A stretch of DNA of 64,000 nt from contig NC_067287.1 in assembly GCF_020740795.1 (NCBI RefSeq), positions 12,043,501-12,107,500 on the forward strand, given 5' to 3'. Both the position numbers and the translations under genes were made by a program. Below, piece by piece: positions 13,301 to 25,818 of this stretch; within the stretch, counting starts at the first letter, position 1; each line of letters opens with the position of its first letter. This DNA comes from Apus apus (Eukaryota; Chordata; Aves; Apodiformes; Apodidae). Under the pieces are notes generated by a model. It was not told the DNA's origin and ran no database searches. It worked only from the letters and a program-made list of their open reading frames with translations.

Positions 13301-16300
13301 AGGCAGATCAAGCTACCACAACCATGTCAAGAGGACACAGTGTGCTTCTGTCCCATTTGCATCAGTTAGGTCAAGATGATCAGCAGACCCATTCTGATTT
13401 AACATCATCTTGGCATATTAGGCAAGCATATAATCTCTAAAACGATGTCAAGGGAAGTACAGCTTAATTCTCCAACTCTCTACTCCTGTAAGTGTAGTTG
13501 TTACACACTTAATGACTCAAGTTGTTCCGTGGTGTCTTAGAGTTAGCTCCGCTAACACAGATTTAACGGTGGTTGATGGCAGACTGTACCTGTACTACAA
13601 AGCAAGTACTTCAGAGTTTGTGCAGCAGGTTAGAAGTTTGGTACTGTAAATAAAGAAGAACTGGAAGGGCTTAATCTGAGCTTTTGGATGTGTAGAAAGG
13701 TAGTTTACAAGTACTGAAGTTGCCTTCAATACGTCAGCTAAGGATTTTAAACATCCTAACAGTTTAACATCAACAAGGAAAAAACAAATGGTAAAAGATG
13801 CAAATAAAAAAATCTGCATTGCAAGTTTCTGCAGTGTTGTAAATTCCATTTATCAAGTCCAGAGACTGACATGTTGCCTGAACAGAGAAACAAAGCACTG
13901 ACTTGAATGGTATTTGCCTGCAGATCAAAATGCTGGCTTTAGAATTAGTTTTAGACTCTTTACTAAAATATCTCCTATTCTTTAATACCATGTTTCTTGG
14001 CTTCAGAGGAGACCAATTATTTTAGCTGTTTATTGGTACTATACATTTTACTGCAGAGAGCATCCATTTTATCTGCAACTAATCCAAGTGCAATGAACCT
14101 CTCAATCCTTGCAGAGCGCCTCTGAAAGAAGAGCGCACTGGCCTGGGGCAGTGAGACGTGCATCTCTCAACATGCCTTATGAAATTGGGCAGGCCATGTC
14201 TTCTGCTTCACTTTTCTCTTCCCCATCCCCTTTCTGCCTTGTTTATTCAGGCTATAAACATGGACACAGGAGCCAGTCTCACCATTAGTATTGGGAAGGC
14301 TAGGAAATCAGGTCTTCTCAGGACCTGTGGTCAGTGCAGTGCTGAGACACAATAAAAAAAAATAGGTCTTTGAGTGCTGACTAAATCTGTGAAATCAATA
14401 TACAAACACTCATAAGAGTTGCTGCCTCTTCCTTCACCTCATGTACCTGCTTTCTGCTCTCAACTCCAATATTTACTGAAACAGGAAGATGCAAGTGAAT
14501 CATTTAATCCCTCTTTGCCATCCCATAAACTGAAAAACTATGCAATAGGGCGTGCGTGCGTGTACATGTGTGCTAGTGTATAAATACAGAGAGAGATGTG
14601 GAGCAACTGACAAAAATAGCTAATAATGCAGTCAGGGACTAAAGCTCTTCATTAATTTTGAAGCTAAATTATGGATGCTCATTAACAAGTTGAGAGAAAT
14701 AACAAGATAACGAGCCAGCACTCTAGCTCTCGCTGTTGTATTCCTGGACGAACGCTGACAACCTTTCAGCACGGAACAAGGGGGAGGGAAGCTTTTTTCT
14801 TTTCTCTTCCCACTCACTTCAAGGACTCCTGATTGCACAGCAGGCTTAATTACCACACCACTAACTACAGATCTTTACCTGTGGCGACGGAGAGGAAAAA
14901 CAATCTGTCTTGTACACATCTATCAGGGATGATGTTCTGTCACTATCTTAGTGGTACTTGCCTGCACCACTCAACAGTGCATGAAATTCTTCATTTTAAG
15001 AAACACCAAGGCATTCTGCTTTGCTGTGGCAGAATATCATAAAATCAATCACGCAGCAAGGGTGGACAGCCATGCTAAATACTGCCTAGTGCATCCACTA
15101 AGCAGGACACTAAGGGCAAAGTCTCTCCTTTTCACTATCCCTCCTGACAGCTGGGGGAAAAGAGCCCTAAGAGTCACACTGATGTAATATCCATGCTGGT
15201 CTCATGACTTGTAGGAAAGGTCACTGGAGTAGGCTTTCTGTTTTCCTCTCTGTGAACAGTTTCAATGTTACTTTAGTATTAAAATGCATCAGGCACTATT
15301 TAGGGTCCTTAGCTAATCCTAAAAAACGCCCTTTGCAGCACTGTAATGGTTCCTAAACCCATTACATTTTTAAGGCTCCTGATCAATTATTGTTCCATCA
15401 ATTAAAATGTAACAACTCCACCTTTCTTAAACATGCAAAAGGGATCGTGTTTATCAAAAAAACCCTAAATAAAACAAGTTTCTAAATGCAGTTGTATTTG
15501 ACATCTTGTATTCCACAAAAACACTGGTAGATTTCACAAAAGGCAGAAGACCTCTCACTTTCAAAACACAGTTCCCTCAGGCTGAGTCACACAGACCTCC
15601 AGCTTTAAAAAGAGGAAAAATCTAAAAATCCTCTTTATGACAACTCTGCATGAGAAAGCTTAATTTGCAGCTTTAGAGGAAGCTGGAGCACTGATCACAA
15701 GATTCTTCAGCATAATTACAGTCACAGCACAGCTACAGAGCCACAGGGACACAAGAAGCATTAAAGACCAAAATAATGGCATGAATGGAACAGCTCTGAA
15801 TGTCACCACTGAGAGAAAGGCAGAGCACACCACAATCTCCCTTGCCCCAGGATTATAACTAAAAAATTTCTTAAACTTGTACCAGTGAGGTCTTTGATCT
15901 GCTCAGCTGAGGCTACACTGGGTTGTCTCTTGGAGAACTGAAAAAACTTACTCCAAGAAAATTTGCAACATACTTTAACAGAGAATTACTGAAGCATCAT
16001 GTTTCTTACATGTACTTCTGCTCATCTCAGCACTGACATTGTTTTTAGGGTGGTTTGAAGCCAAATATTTTTGTTTGGCAGTGTCAGACTACAAATTTTC
16101 ACAACAAGGAACACTGTTTCAGGACCTGTGCTGTGAAAGGAAAAGCAAATACCACTGGTCTACACGGTTCCTTTCCCATAAGCAGAGCATTTCTCACTAG
16201 AAAAGTGGAAAAAAAAAAAAAAAAGGTAGAAATTGGCAATGCAGAAAATATCCCAACTTTATTAACAACTAATGAACCTCATTTTTGCATTCACTTCAGG

Positions 16301-16859
16301 TTTGTTTTTCACTCCTAAAACGTAACATGAAACTAACTCGTAAAAGCAACATTGGGCAAAAATAATGAATTTGTTTTGTTTGTGCAATGGTAACGCCGTT
16401 AGTGGAATTCAGAAATCATTAAGGCTGGGTTAGTTCAGCATTACCAAATGAAAATTGTCTTCCTTTCATACTTTGTTCATATGTAGTTTCTTCTGATAGG
16501 AAAACCAAACAATATCATATTAATTCTTCAAAGTTTTCTTTAAAGAAAGCAGATTCAGCTTTCACAGGCCAAAAAGATAAAAAAGAGGAGCTCAGGTTAA
16601 CAGAAGTATAAATTAATAACTAGGAATTATAAATACAGTATAAACATACAGCTAGCAAAAATAATGCAATATAACTTTCCTAAACACTTTACTACTTCCA
16701 GGGGACTTCAGCAACAGTGGAATTATTGCTGTCATTTGTTGTACAAGTTAGGACCAGCTACCTTTCTGAAGCACAGCTGCCAAACTCTTAAAAGCTTCTA
16801 AGAGATTAGCAAAATTTAAATGTTTCTATAATGCTGCAAGACAGTGGACAACATTTTAG

Positions 16860-17330
16860 CATTTTCTGTCCCGTTCCACAAGGCCTTCCAGAAGGGGAGA
16901 GTCACCAGCCAGAATGGCCACATCCACCCCAGCACCCCGCTCATGCCTCTATCATGAGGCCAGTCATGGGTCACCACCAAACCCACAGAGGAAGAACCAG
17001 CCACCCTCCCTCCTCTGCCTTGGCAGCCCTGCAGGGAGCAGGCAGCCATGGCCAGGGGTGCCTGGGGAAGGGGAGGCTGAAGGAAGGACCGAACGCACCC
17101 TCCGGCTGAGAAGAGGCACTGGCAGGTGGGGTTCACAGGTTGGGTTGTGCAGAGGCAGAAGACTGGGACTTTGTTGGGGATAAGAAAAGGCAAATGGTTC
17201 AATTGTGTTCAAGGAGACTTCCCAGCTGCTGGTTTGAACAGTGCTTCTCAAGACAGCTCACAAAAGCTGTGTCTGCTGACCCGCAGCCGGGGTGCTGCGC
17301 AGGCACCCACCACCCACATCATTTGCTGCT
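16860..17330. other. GC-rich patch inside an AT-rich intron
   Basis: This stretch is clearly richer in G and C than its flanks and is open in several frames on both strands, the longest being 128 codons on the minus strand (17,202 to 16,816). None of the translations is recognisable, and open frames on both strands over the same bases are what GC-rich DNA gives by chance. CpG is present but not dense, so it is not a convincing CpG island. It could be a GC-biased conversion tract, a diverged repeat or a regulatory element. Confidence 0.5.
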
Positions 17331-17339
17331 CACCACACT

Positions 17340-17625
17340 AGGTCCTGTTTAGTACCGCCTCTTGCTCATGGGGGAAGACCCTCAGCATCCTTCCCTCTGT
17401 GCTTCCTACTCAGCTCATTCCTCCACCTTCGCCATCCCCACCACTCCCTGCCTTCCAGCTCCAGATCTTGCTTCTGTCTCTGCATCTCCTGTGCTTCAAC
17501 CACTCATTACCTTGTCCCACCCTCTCCTCCTCTATCCTCTTCTATCTTTTCCCACCAGTCCAAGGGCTTTTCTTCTTCCAAGGGCTTTCACTCCTTTGAG
17601 CCCTGAGCTTCTCATATCCAACCTC
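17340..17625 (+). repeat. Pyrimidine-rich (CT) tract
   Basis: Over almost 300 bases the plus strand is dominated by C and T, with repeated cctcctc, cttcc and ctcttc strings. A short direct duplication of ccaagggctttt/c (17,562-17,592) lies near its right end. On the SLC49A4 sense strand it would be a purine-rich tract. The three overlapping Ser/Leu/Pro-rich frames it opens on the plus strand are by-products of its composition. Confidence 0.7.
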
Positions 17626-20600
17626 TTCTACACCTCAACAAGCAGAAGTGGGGGACAGAGGTAAGCTGGAGGACAAGATGGGCACACCACAACAGCAAGG
17701 AGACATGCAGGCAAGGCAGATAAGTGAGAAGAGGAAGGATTTGGGTCAGGAGAAGATTATAAGGGGTAGTAAAATACATGAGCACACAACAGAGATATCA
17801 GTGCATAGCTGCCCAAGTATACTCTTTATAGCCAACTTCTAAAAGCTACCGTAGACAAAATATCTTCCTAACTAGAGCTGTGTCCTGACCCAGTTCTGTG
17901 ATGCTTAAGTACTTTAACTTTGCTTGTGTTAACAGCTGCATAATAAAACTAAGGGATCATATTTTACACTGGTAAATTATTCCCCTATTCATCAACTTGT
18001 CAACATCAAGGCAGAGCAAGTTACCCAGCCCACACTTCCTGTCCCTGTACGGTCAGTGCACCAAAGCCTCAAGATAATGTTATCCTCAGATAACACAGCC
18101 ATTACTATTCTCACATGAGCTAGGCAAACATGTTAGGATTTAACTTTCCATCATGAAAAATTCATTTTAAATCCAGCAGACAGTTTCCTGATATTTCTCA
18201 GTATGTGGTGTTTCAAACACCTGCCCTAGCACCTGTGCTGCAGCTGCAACTAAGCGTGCACAGAGTGCAAAGAGCACAGGAGTTGTGTAGAGGGTAGTAG
18301 TATAAAGAGAAAAGTCTGTGGAAACACAGTACAAAGCAGAGACTAGGGTGATACCATCTACCCAGAAAGAGGTCCAGAGAGGACACTTGTCTACAGCCGT
18401 GATTGATGCTTTAAACTCAGCCTGGCCCATCAGGAGGTTTAGGAAGTGCTGCTAACAATCAAGGCAGTATTGCTATGATGAATCATAGTGGCATCAAGTT
18501 AATACAACTCATTGGATCCTAATTAAACCCCTCCATGTTGCTAATCACTCTGTGTATCTCAAGTGGTCTTTTGCAGCATGTCTGACTCCAGTGAGGGTGG
18601 GCCAATCAATTCTCTAATGAGTCCTCATTCCCGCAAGCGCTTGCACCAATGCTCTGTGGAGTTTCATGCAGGCACAGTACATAAAATTAAGGAACAAAAG
18701 CTAAATTTGGTTCAGTCTGCCTTTTTCTTTCCTTCTGATGGTGTAGACGAAAAGCCTGTCTACACAAACACACACACCAGCAACTCATCAAAATAAGTTT
18801 TGTAAAATCAAGCTTATCAAATATCTATTCTAGTGGGATTTACCTATATCCAGCTGTCTAATTGCTTCTTTCATCTTTCCACATGAAAAACAATACTTCT
18901 GCTCATCTCTTACAAGATTTGCTAGCTTAGGAAATTTACTCCCTTCCACAGAATTTGATCAGAGTGGATCAGTATCACTTATAAGACCGTGAAATATGCA
19001 TTGTTCATAGCATGTAAGAGAGTATGTCCACAGGATGGGAGAGAACAGATTGGGGCAAAACTGGTATTTTCCTTCAAATTTCTTTTGCACTTGGCTGAAG
19101 TGCATTCACACTCGCCTTTTCACTACATATATATGACTTTCACTTCAAGTGAGTTAAGGCATTTTCTTCCTCCCTCCCACCCCCCCTTTTTACTTTAACT
19201 GAAGCACTAAATTAACATTAAACTTTCATTAAATCCAAGAGATCCTTCTGCTGTTCTTGCTGGAGTTAACAAGACCTTTGCCATTAAGAAAAATGCTACT
19301 GAGTAGAATCAGTTGTTTATGAGACTATTCTCTGTAAACCTAGCAGATTTCAGTGGAGCACCAGGAACACCACACTTTCCTTTCTCACTGGCTCCTTCCC
19401 ATTCTACCCACATTTTCATACCTGTAAGTTTTCCCACTGGTATTTCTTTCCTGTACGCTTTGCTAACCTCACAAAACCATAATGTCTGTACAAAACTTTT
19501 CTATTGTTGAAGTATGCAAATTCTTCTAGCTTGATCTCACCAAATTATATTAAAGTCTTACAGCTTTACACAGAGTCTTATCCTAGGCATCTTTAGCTAA
19601 GGGTCGTGCTTGAAATTGACCTGTGAAGTATCAAATTAGCAATTTTGAAATATCGACCACATATCTTGCAGCTCAACTTTCCTTATCTCAGATGCATACT
19701 GCTGAGATCATGACCAAAAAAGGAGATGAAAATGTGTTTCTTTGCCACAGGGTGAAAACTCTCAGACTTTAAAGGTTTATAATTTATCTATTTTTGTCCT
19801 TCTTTTCAGAACTCATGTGTTTATGAACACTTGGGACATGACAGAACTATGAACACTTCAATTAAAAACTCTGCATGTTCCTGTGAGTACTACCATGCAG
19901 AAGTACTTCACACTGTCCATCAATACCAACAGTGATACCTATCAGCAACTAGACCTCCTGGAGTTTTTCTTAGTTACTAGTATCATGCTCTGATTTATAT
20001 TTACTACCATGTTGACTGAGAGCCTGAATTAAACACAAGGACCCTATGATGTCAAGCCCAATTGAAACATTTAAGAAATAATGTTTTCCCCATCTCTTGT
20101 CTCCATCAGATCATTCATGTTTCCACTGACTTCTTGAACAACATCCTGCTTTCTTTTTGCTCTCTACCCACATTCACAACTCTCAAAACCAAAGACATTT
20201 CAAACACAATTCCTACATGAAAAGCTAAGGTGAGAACAAGTTCACTTTGAAGCCTTCTCCCTTCTGTCCCAATGACCCCAGGCTACGAGTTAGAGGAGTC
20301 TAAACATCCTTTGAAAGTAAAATCAGTGTTTCCATGCACATGGCACGAAGTGACAACCCGGGAACTTCAAACACCAACGCTGCCCTGCAGAGTTCTCTTT
20401 ATCCATCATGTGCAGTTTATTTTGTACAGAGAACAGTTATTAAGACATTTTTATAGTAGTAAGGCCTGATGTAGTACTCATACTAAATATTCATGTCTGT
20501 TTTGTCAGACTATTAAAGCATTTAACCTCAAAATTCCCAGGTGGAAGAACTAAGAACTATTAAGTGTCTCAGAAAAGGAAACTGAGAAGTGTGATTTAGG

Positions 20601-23474
20601 AGACAGCAATGAAGTAAAGAGTTTGATGCTCAGGAAAGGAATAACTATTCATACAACTGAAAACATTTGTGGCTTCAACAGACAAGTCAGTCTCCATTAA
20701 AAAAAAAAAAAATAAAAATCTGATTATGGAAGTTTTCTCTGCTTCATAATTTAATCACAGCAACAATGCACCGTAAATTTAATTTCAGCACAAAGAAGTT
20801 ACTAAGAATGCCTGTGCAACCTATGCAAGCCTATACCATTTTATAAAAAAGGACACTAAGTAGATTATATTTCACTTTTACAAGTAACATGTCACATTTC
20901 TTCAAACTCAATATAAAACTGTGTTCACTGTATTCCAAAAATTAATGGAAAATATCACCTTAACATTAAATTAGTTTAATGTGAGTTATCATAAAGTATT
21001 TCATCCTTTATTGCCTCTTCTTGCTTATATGGGAACATAATGAAGACTGACACTACATATTCCTTCTAGGTCTCACCTTAAAACTATGAACTTAACTAAT
21101 AAAAAAAACCCAGTGAACCAAATCCATTGAAGTATGTAAGCTTTCAATTTCAAGTTAGATATATAAACATTGTAACAGTTCTGTATGCTGATATTTACAG
21201 TTCCCAGGAAATGAAACACTCACGGCACAAAACATCCATAAACACTCAGGCATCATGTGACAGATTGTAGCTAAATTTAATCATGTAAACAACAAGGGTC
21301 TATGCAATGGCACACTGAAGTAATTTCCACTTAATTTCAGTTTTATTGAATCTGTAAAGGTAATTATCTCTTAAACAAGGACTCTCTAATCCTACTGTTG
21401 AAGAAATGCACCAGACAAGACACATGTGGTTCCATGGCACACACCATTTTTGACTTTTCTTCAGCAAGAAACCAACCAGCTATGACAATACCTGTAGTTC
21501 TACTACTTATGGAAAAGGCTTTTCAAACCTACTTTAAAATGGCACATACTCAGCAATGATGCACACAAACTTAATTCCTGACTTTCAACATGCTCCCATC
21601 ACAGAACAGGACTTGGAAGGTTACAGATGCCACCATTGTCCCTACTGCAGCACCCAGCTGAGGAGCATGGAAAGCTCCCCCAGGCTCCCAAGAAAAAGTA
21701 CACTCCAGAAGGCTCCATTCAGCTAGAGGAAGCTGGGAGGCAGGAACCTGAACCAGGCTCACACTCCAAAGAACAATTCTCAGCTGTGACATGTGAGCCT
21801 TGCTAAGCGCCTGAAATCGAATGCGTTTTTGAGAACAAGAAGAGCTCAGCAAAAAACAGGAACTAGCTTTCCATTTACACACCTTACAGAAACACCAGAT
21901 AAATCCAGTCTTTCTCCAGTGCCTTTAAAATGCAGTGTTAACATCTGTTCTAACCCCCAAGTAAGATTTTTCACAAATACGGCCTCGCTAAGACCATCAC
22001 TACTCTCCTGATGAAAATTCACCCTCAATTTCCTAAATATCAGGAAGTCCCTATAGATCTACAGGAATGTGGGCCTAGCCAACCATGACTGTTTGTTATG
22101 CTGCTTCCAAAACCAAAAGCCATTCTGGTTCACTGGAGTTCTTCGGGGAGGCATATAGCTGCCTGTAGTGTCTCCTGCAGATATGTCCTTGGCAGCCAAA
22201 AAACCCACCATCTTCACACCTTTCCCAGCCCATGTTCCTCTCATTCTCCAATTCCATTACTTGTGGCACTCAAAGAAACTCTCTGAAGCTAGAAACCCCA
22301 AAACATGTAATTTCTCCATCCTGGCTGCCTTCTATGCAAAATTGAAGAACAGACAATTTTGGAGCTTATTTAGCGTACCTTCTACTTAAAATAAACTCTT
22401 CTCAGAGGACCTCACACTTCCCTCAAAAGCTGTGATGGAACTGAATCACACAGCCCAAGAAATGCTTCTTTCAAGAATGATAATTAACAAGTCTGTTGCT
22501 TAATATTCAATCTCTCAACTTCTAACTAGTTAAAAGGTGAAAACACCCCAACAATGATCAAATAAGCAGTACTGAAATAAGAAATAGGTGTATAAATAAA
22601 ACAACAGAAGCTTTGTATGGAAACAGATTTAAGTTTCAAAGTATATGCTACAATGAACAACTAAGAACCAAAAAGACAAATACTTTTGGACTACATCTGA
22701 AGCACCATAACACAAACTCAGATTTAACTGACAGCAGACGGCTACATATCGGTATCAGTCAGATGTGCCTCTGACTGTGAAGTACAGGTCTATCTCAAAG
22801 CAGAATCTCCTCTCAAATTCTGACATGCACCATCTACAGTGTTATACTTCTGATACACACCAGGTTTTACATGTTGACACTTCACAAATACATTTTTATC
22901 CTGACAGTTCCTTTACTAGTTAACTCCAATGACAGATGACTGAAGCTAGGAGAGAAAGTGGTTCAGTTTCTCTGTATTTTTGGTACAGAGAGTAAAACTG
23001 GTGTAACCACAAGCGTTTGTATCCCTAAGCAAGTGCAATGCAAGGTCACAGCCAACCAACTTAACATCTTCAAAGTAGGAGAGTCACACTCCTCTTGGAA
23101 CATACGTACTTCAAAGAGCAGATACCTCCCCACAACATGTGGAAATGTGCCCCACAGGAGAGCCGGCCAGCAGTGGCTCTCCTCTCCGCTCCATGAGACA
23201 CCAACTGGAAGGATCTCACTATCACCTCCAAAGTCAACAGCAGCACATTCTCTGTGGGAATCATCTGGACTCAGGAAACAGCATGAAACACAACAGGGCC
23301 CCCACAAAACCTGCTGCTGTGCAATGAACGTGCTCCAGAGCCCTTATGTACTCCTTATGCATAAATCCAATGGGTCAAGATGTTCTATTTCAGTCTATCA
23401 ACCAAAATTCTCTCAATAAGGAAAGCAACAAAGCAAGACCAAAGGGATAGTTGGTATATCTCCAGTGAACATGG

Positions 23475-23504
23475 AAATAATAATAATAATAAAAAAAATA
23501 AAAA
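23475..23504 (+). repeat. (AAT)n / A-rich microsatellite
   Basis: About six AAT units run straight into an A-rich stretch (aaaaaaaataaaa). Simple repeat in the SLC49A4 intron with no further feature seen. Confidence 0.9.
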
Positions 23505-24951
23505 CCAAGCAATCAGTAAAAGTAATGAGGAACATACTAATATATATATTCTCATTAAAACAAGCAATGTGTGAAATCAAGAAATCCAGCAACTACCCTA
23601 CTAATCACATTAGAGGAGCAACAAACCACTAATGTTTCTTCTTCCATGAGTTACTTCAAAACTTTCCAGTATTTTTTTTGCATCACTCAGAATCAACTTG
23701 GTAGAAAGCGAAAAAACAAAAATAGAGTCAATTCTACAAGCACAGGTTCAACTTTAGTTTTATTTCCTTCATACCACGAGCAGAGTCATTGTCTTCACTG
23801 TACAGAACAAAATAACTTACTTTAATTTTAAGATAATTAACAAGACTATTATACAGCAGTCTAGACAGACATTGTCAACTTAAGACCAAATTGCTTGAGA
23901 GGAGACTGGCTGTACAGCCACCACGGACTCATTTGGAGAGTGTATTTTCAGCCCGATAGATTTTATTCCCCCAATGCCTCATCAGTTTTGGGAAAAGCAA
24001 TTCCAATTTCAAAACACAAACCTTCTCAGTTAGAACTTTCCTCCCCGTCTGCCTTCACTTCCCCCACTTCCCTCCCCACAAATGAGCTATTAATTCCTAA
24101 ATAAATGGAACGAGTAGCACTTAACATCAGGAGCCACAAGGGTATGGAGGCTCCTATCTCCTGTTTAGAGGCCTGTTTAAACAGGAATTGAAAGACTAAA
24201 TGCTCCAGTGGATTTAGGCCGACAGCACAGATCTGCAAACAGAGGTGCCTGACCTCACCAGAGCAGTCCCCAGGGTGACCCCAAATGAACCACACAGCCC
24301 CTGGAGAAGCGCTCCAGAGATAAACGCCATTTCCAGAAGTTTGTTATCGAGGCGCAACCGTCCGAACGCCCATTAGGAAGCTGTCCCTCGTGCCTCCCTC
24401 CTGAAACCACTGCTCACAACTTCTGGTTTATGTCACTGTCTGCGCATCTCCCTCACGCAACCAGAAGCAAACAACTGACCTGGCGCCCCGGCAGCCTGAG
24501 CGCTGACGTTACCTCACCCAAACATCACCACGGGTGTTTGTTTCACAGCTCACCAGCAGCAGCCACGACCCTCTCCAGGCCACACACCCAGACGGCAATG
24601 CCAGCTCTCCAGACCCACACCTCAGAGGCGGGGGATGCAGCAACACCTCTTCGCTCTGGGAGCTGCTTAAGCACCTGCCTGGCGAATGCCCTTTGATGTG
24701 CTGTTCCGTGTGTGCGCTGTACTGAACACAGCACGCACCAGGCGTCAGTCACCCCTTTCGAGGAGCGAGGCCGCCAGCCCCAGGGCCGGGGGCAGCCCCG
24801 GGCGGGCTGCGCTCCCGCCCCCGGCCCCGGCCCCGCCGCGGCCCCGGCAGGACGCGGGCTCGGCCTCCCCGCCTGGCCCGGGGCAAGCCGCAGGAGCGGG
24901 TCGGGGGGGGTCCCGACCCACCGGCCCCCCGCCGTCCCCGGCCCCGCTCAC

Positions 24952-25288
24952 CCTTCTTGTCCATGAGCCACATGAAGAAGAAGCAGGGCGCGAAGCCGAT
25001 GGGCCCCCAGAAGACGAGCAGGGTGATGTCCCAGCCGCTGAAGCCGAAGGCCAGGCGGGCCGAGTTCTGGATGGGGCCCCAGCTGTTCCACACCAGGCCC
25101 TGCGCGAAGCCCAGCAGCGAGAAGAGCAGCAGCACCAGCCACCGCCGCCCGTAGACGCGGCCCGCCAAGGGCGGCAGCCGCCGCACCGGGCCCGCCGGGC
25201 CCCCCGCCTGCGGCCGCCGCGGCTGCTGCGGTGGCGGGGCCGGCAGGAGGGGCTGCCGCTCCTCCGCGCTGCTCCAGCCCAGGCCCAT
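24952..25288 (-). CDS. SLC49A4: SLC49A4 (DIRC2) exon 1, lysosomal MFS transporter, N-terminal part
   Basis: The 112 complete codons plus one base match the N terminus of solute carrier family 49 member 4 (DIRC2, 'disrupted in renal carcinoma 2'). This is a major-facilitator-type protein of the lysosomal membrane; as I recall, the human protein is an electrogenic carrier, more recently reported as a proton-coupled pyridoxine exporter. Residues 1-15, [15 protein letters not shown], contain the acidic dileucine signal (L14-L15) known to target the human protein to lysosomes. After a Pro/Arg-rich linker comes RVYGRRW (residues 44-50), membrane segment 1 (about 50-68), the conserved [18 protein letters not shown] (67-84), and the start of membrane segment 2 (about 87-108) ending in WLMDKKG. 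The exon ends in phase 1 at a good donor, G|GTGAGC. The start has G at +4 but C at -3, so the context is only moderate; it was chosen from the conserved MG-x-x-WSS-x-EERQPLL start. The remaining exons are outside the window. Confidence 0.95.
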
Positions 25289-25379
25289 CTGCGGGGCCGC
25301 TGCCCGGGGGGCCGCGCGGGGGAAAGGACACCCGGGCTTCCAGCCCCGAGCGCGGCGCCGCTGCCCCGGCCCGGCACAG

Positions 25380-25390
25380 CCGCATGCGCG
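25380..25390 (-). promoter_or_regulatory. NRF1-like binding site
   Basis: On the minus strand the bases read CGCGCATGCGG, one mismatch from the NRF1 consensus YGCGCAYGCGC. It lies 92 bp upstream of the SLC49A4 start codon and about 430 bp upstream of the HSPBAP1 one, a common position for NRF1 in CpG-island bidirectional promoters. Motif match only. Confidence 0.6.
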
Positions 25391-25773
25391 GTCGGGCAGG
25401 GCCGGCGGCCGCCTCCTTCCTCCGCCGGCGAAGGGAGGAGGGAAGCGGAGCCGGGGAGGAGAGCCGGGCCCGCCGCCCGCGGGGAGCTGCCCGTGCCGGC
25501 GGGCGCTGCAGCCCCGCGGCCGGGGCGCCGGGAGCCCGCGGCTGCTGCTGCCGGCCGGCGGGGAGAGGAGGCTCGGGTGCCGAGGCAGAGCCGGGCTTGG
25601 CCGCAGGAGCCGCCGCTGGGCGCAGGGGCCGCCCGGGTGTCACCGGGGGGGACGCGGGGAACCCCTGCCCGGGAACTGCCGCCACCCGCGGCTCCGCCCC
25701 GCGCCGCGGGGCTGCCGGGCCGGGCTGCCCCTTCCGCCCGCCGGGGCCGTGCTGCCGGGGGAGGCCCTGCAGA

Positions 25774-25811
25774 GCCGCCCCGCGGGCAGGGCCGCCCCGC
25801 GGGCAGGGCCG
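25774..25811 (+). repeat. 17-bp tandem repeat with GC boxes
   Basis: The unit gccgccccgcgggcagg occurs twice in perfect tandem (25,774-25,790 and 25,791-25,807), followed by four more matching bases. Each unit carries a CCGCCCC Sp/KLF-type GC box. The array ends 7 bp before the HSPBAP1 ATG, so it lies in the HSPBAP1 5' UTR or core promoter. Confidence 0.9.
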
Positions 25812-25818
25812 GAGGAGC

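Larger units (their letters stand above)
556..24951 (-). other. SLC49A4: SLC49A4 intron 1 (part), no coding exon seen
   Basis: This AT-rich stretch lies downstream of the SLC49A4 exon 1 donor on the minus strand. I looked on the minus strand for exon 2 of the family (segments like LRITVLL, the membrane segment with GPTVMNAAPFLS, and WFSADERATATAIASM) and did not find it, so the acceptor is probably left of the window. All open frames here are short, lack flanking splice logic and match nothing I recognise. Contents I can name are a MIR-like relic near 5.4 kb, a TG microsatellite at 7.37 kb, A-runs at 7,995-8,009 and 16,209-16,224, a GC-rich patch and pyrimidine tract at 16.9-17.6 kb, and an AAT run at 23.47 kb. 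Otherwise I see nothing structured. Confidence 0.75.
25289..25818. promoter_or_regulatory. Bidirectional SLC49A4/HSPBAP1 promoter
   Basis: The 530 bp between the two divergent start codons must contain both 5' UTRs and the shared core promoter, unless upstream non-coding exons exist. I see no TATA box and no CCAAT box on either strand. There are many GC-box-like strings (for example ctccgcccc at 692-700 of the 25 kb block), an NRF1-like palindrome and a tandem GC-box repeat. This architecture is typical of CpG-island bidirectional promoters, which have dispersed start sites and drive coordinated housekeeping expression. Exact transcription starts cannot be read from sequence. Confidence 0.88.

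Noticed and set aside
16816..17251. Overlapping minus-strand frames of 95 and 128 codons
   Set aside because: Several frames are open on both strands over the same GC-rich bases and none looks like a protein family; no splice context for SLC49A4.
17292..17664. Ser/Leu/Pro-rich plus-strand frames of 66-104 codons
   Set aside because: They translate the pyrimidine tract in three frames at once; composition artefact.
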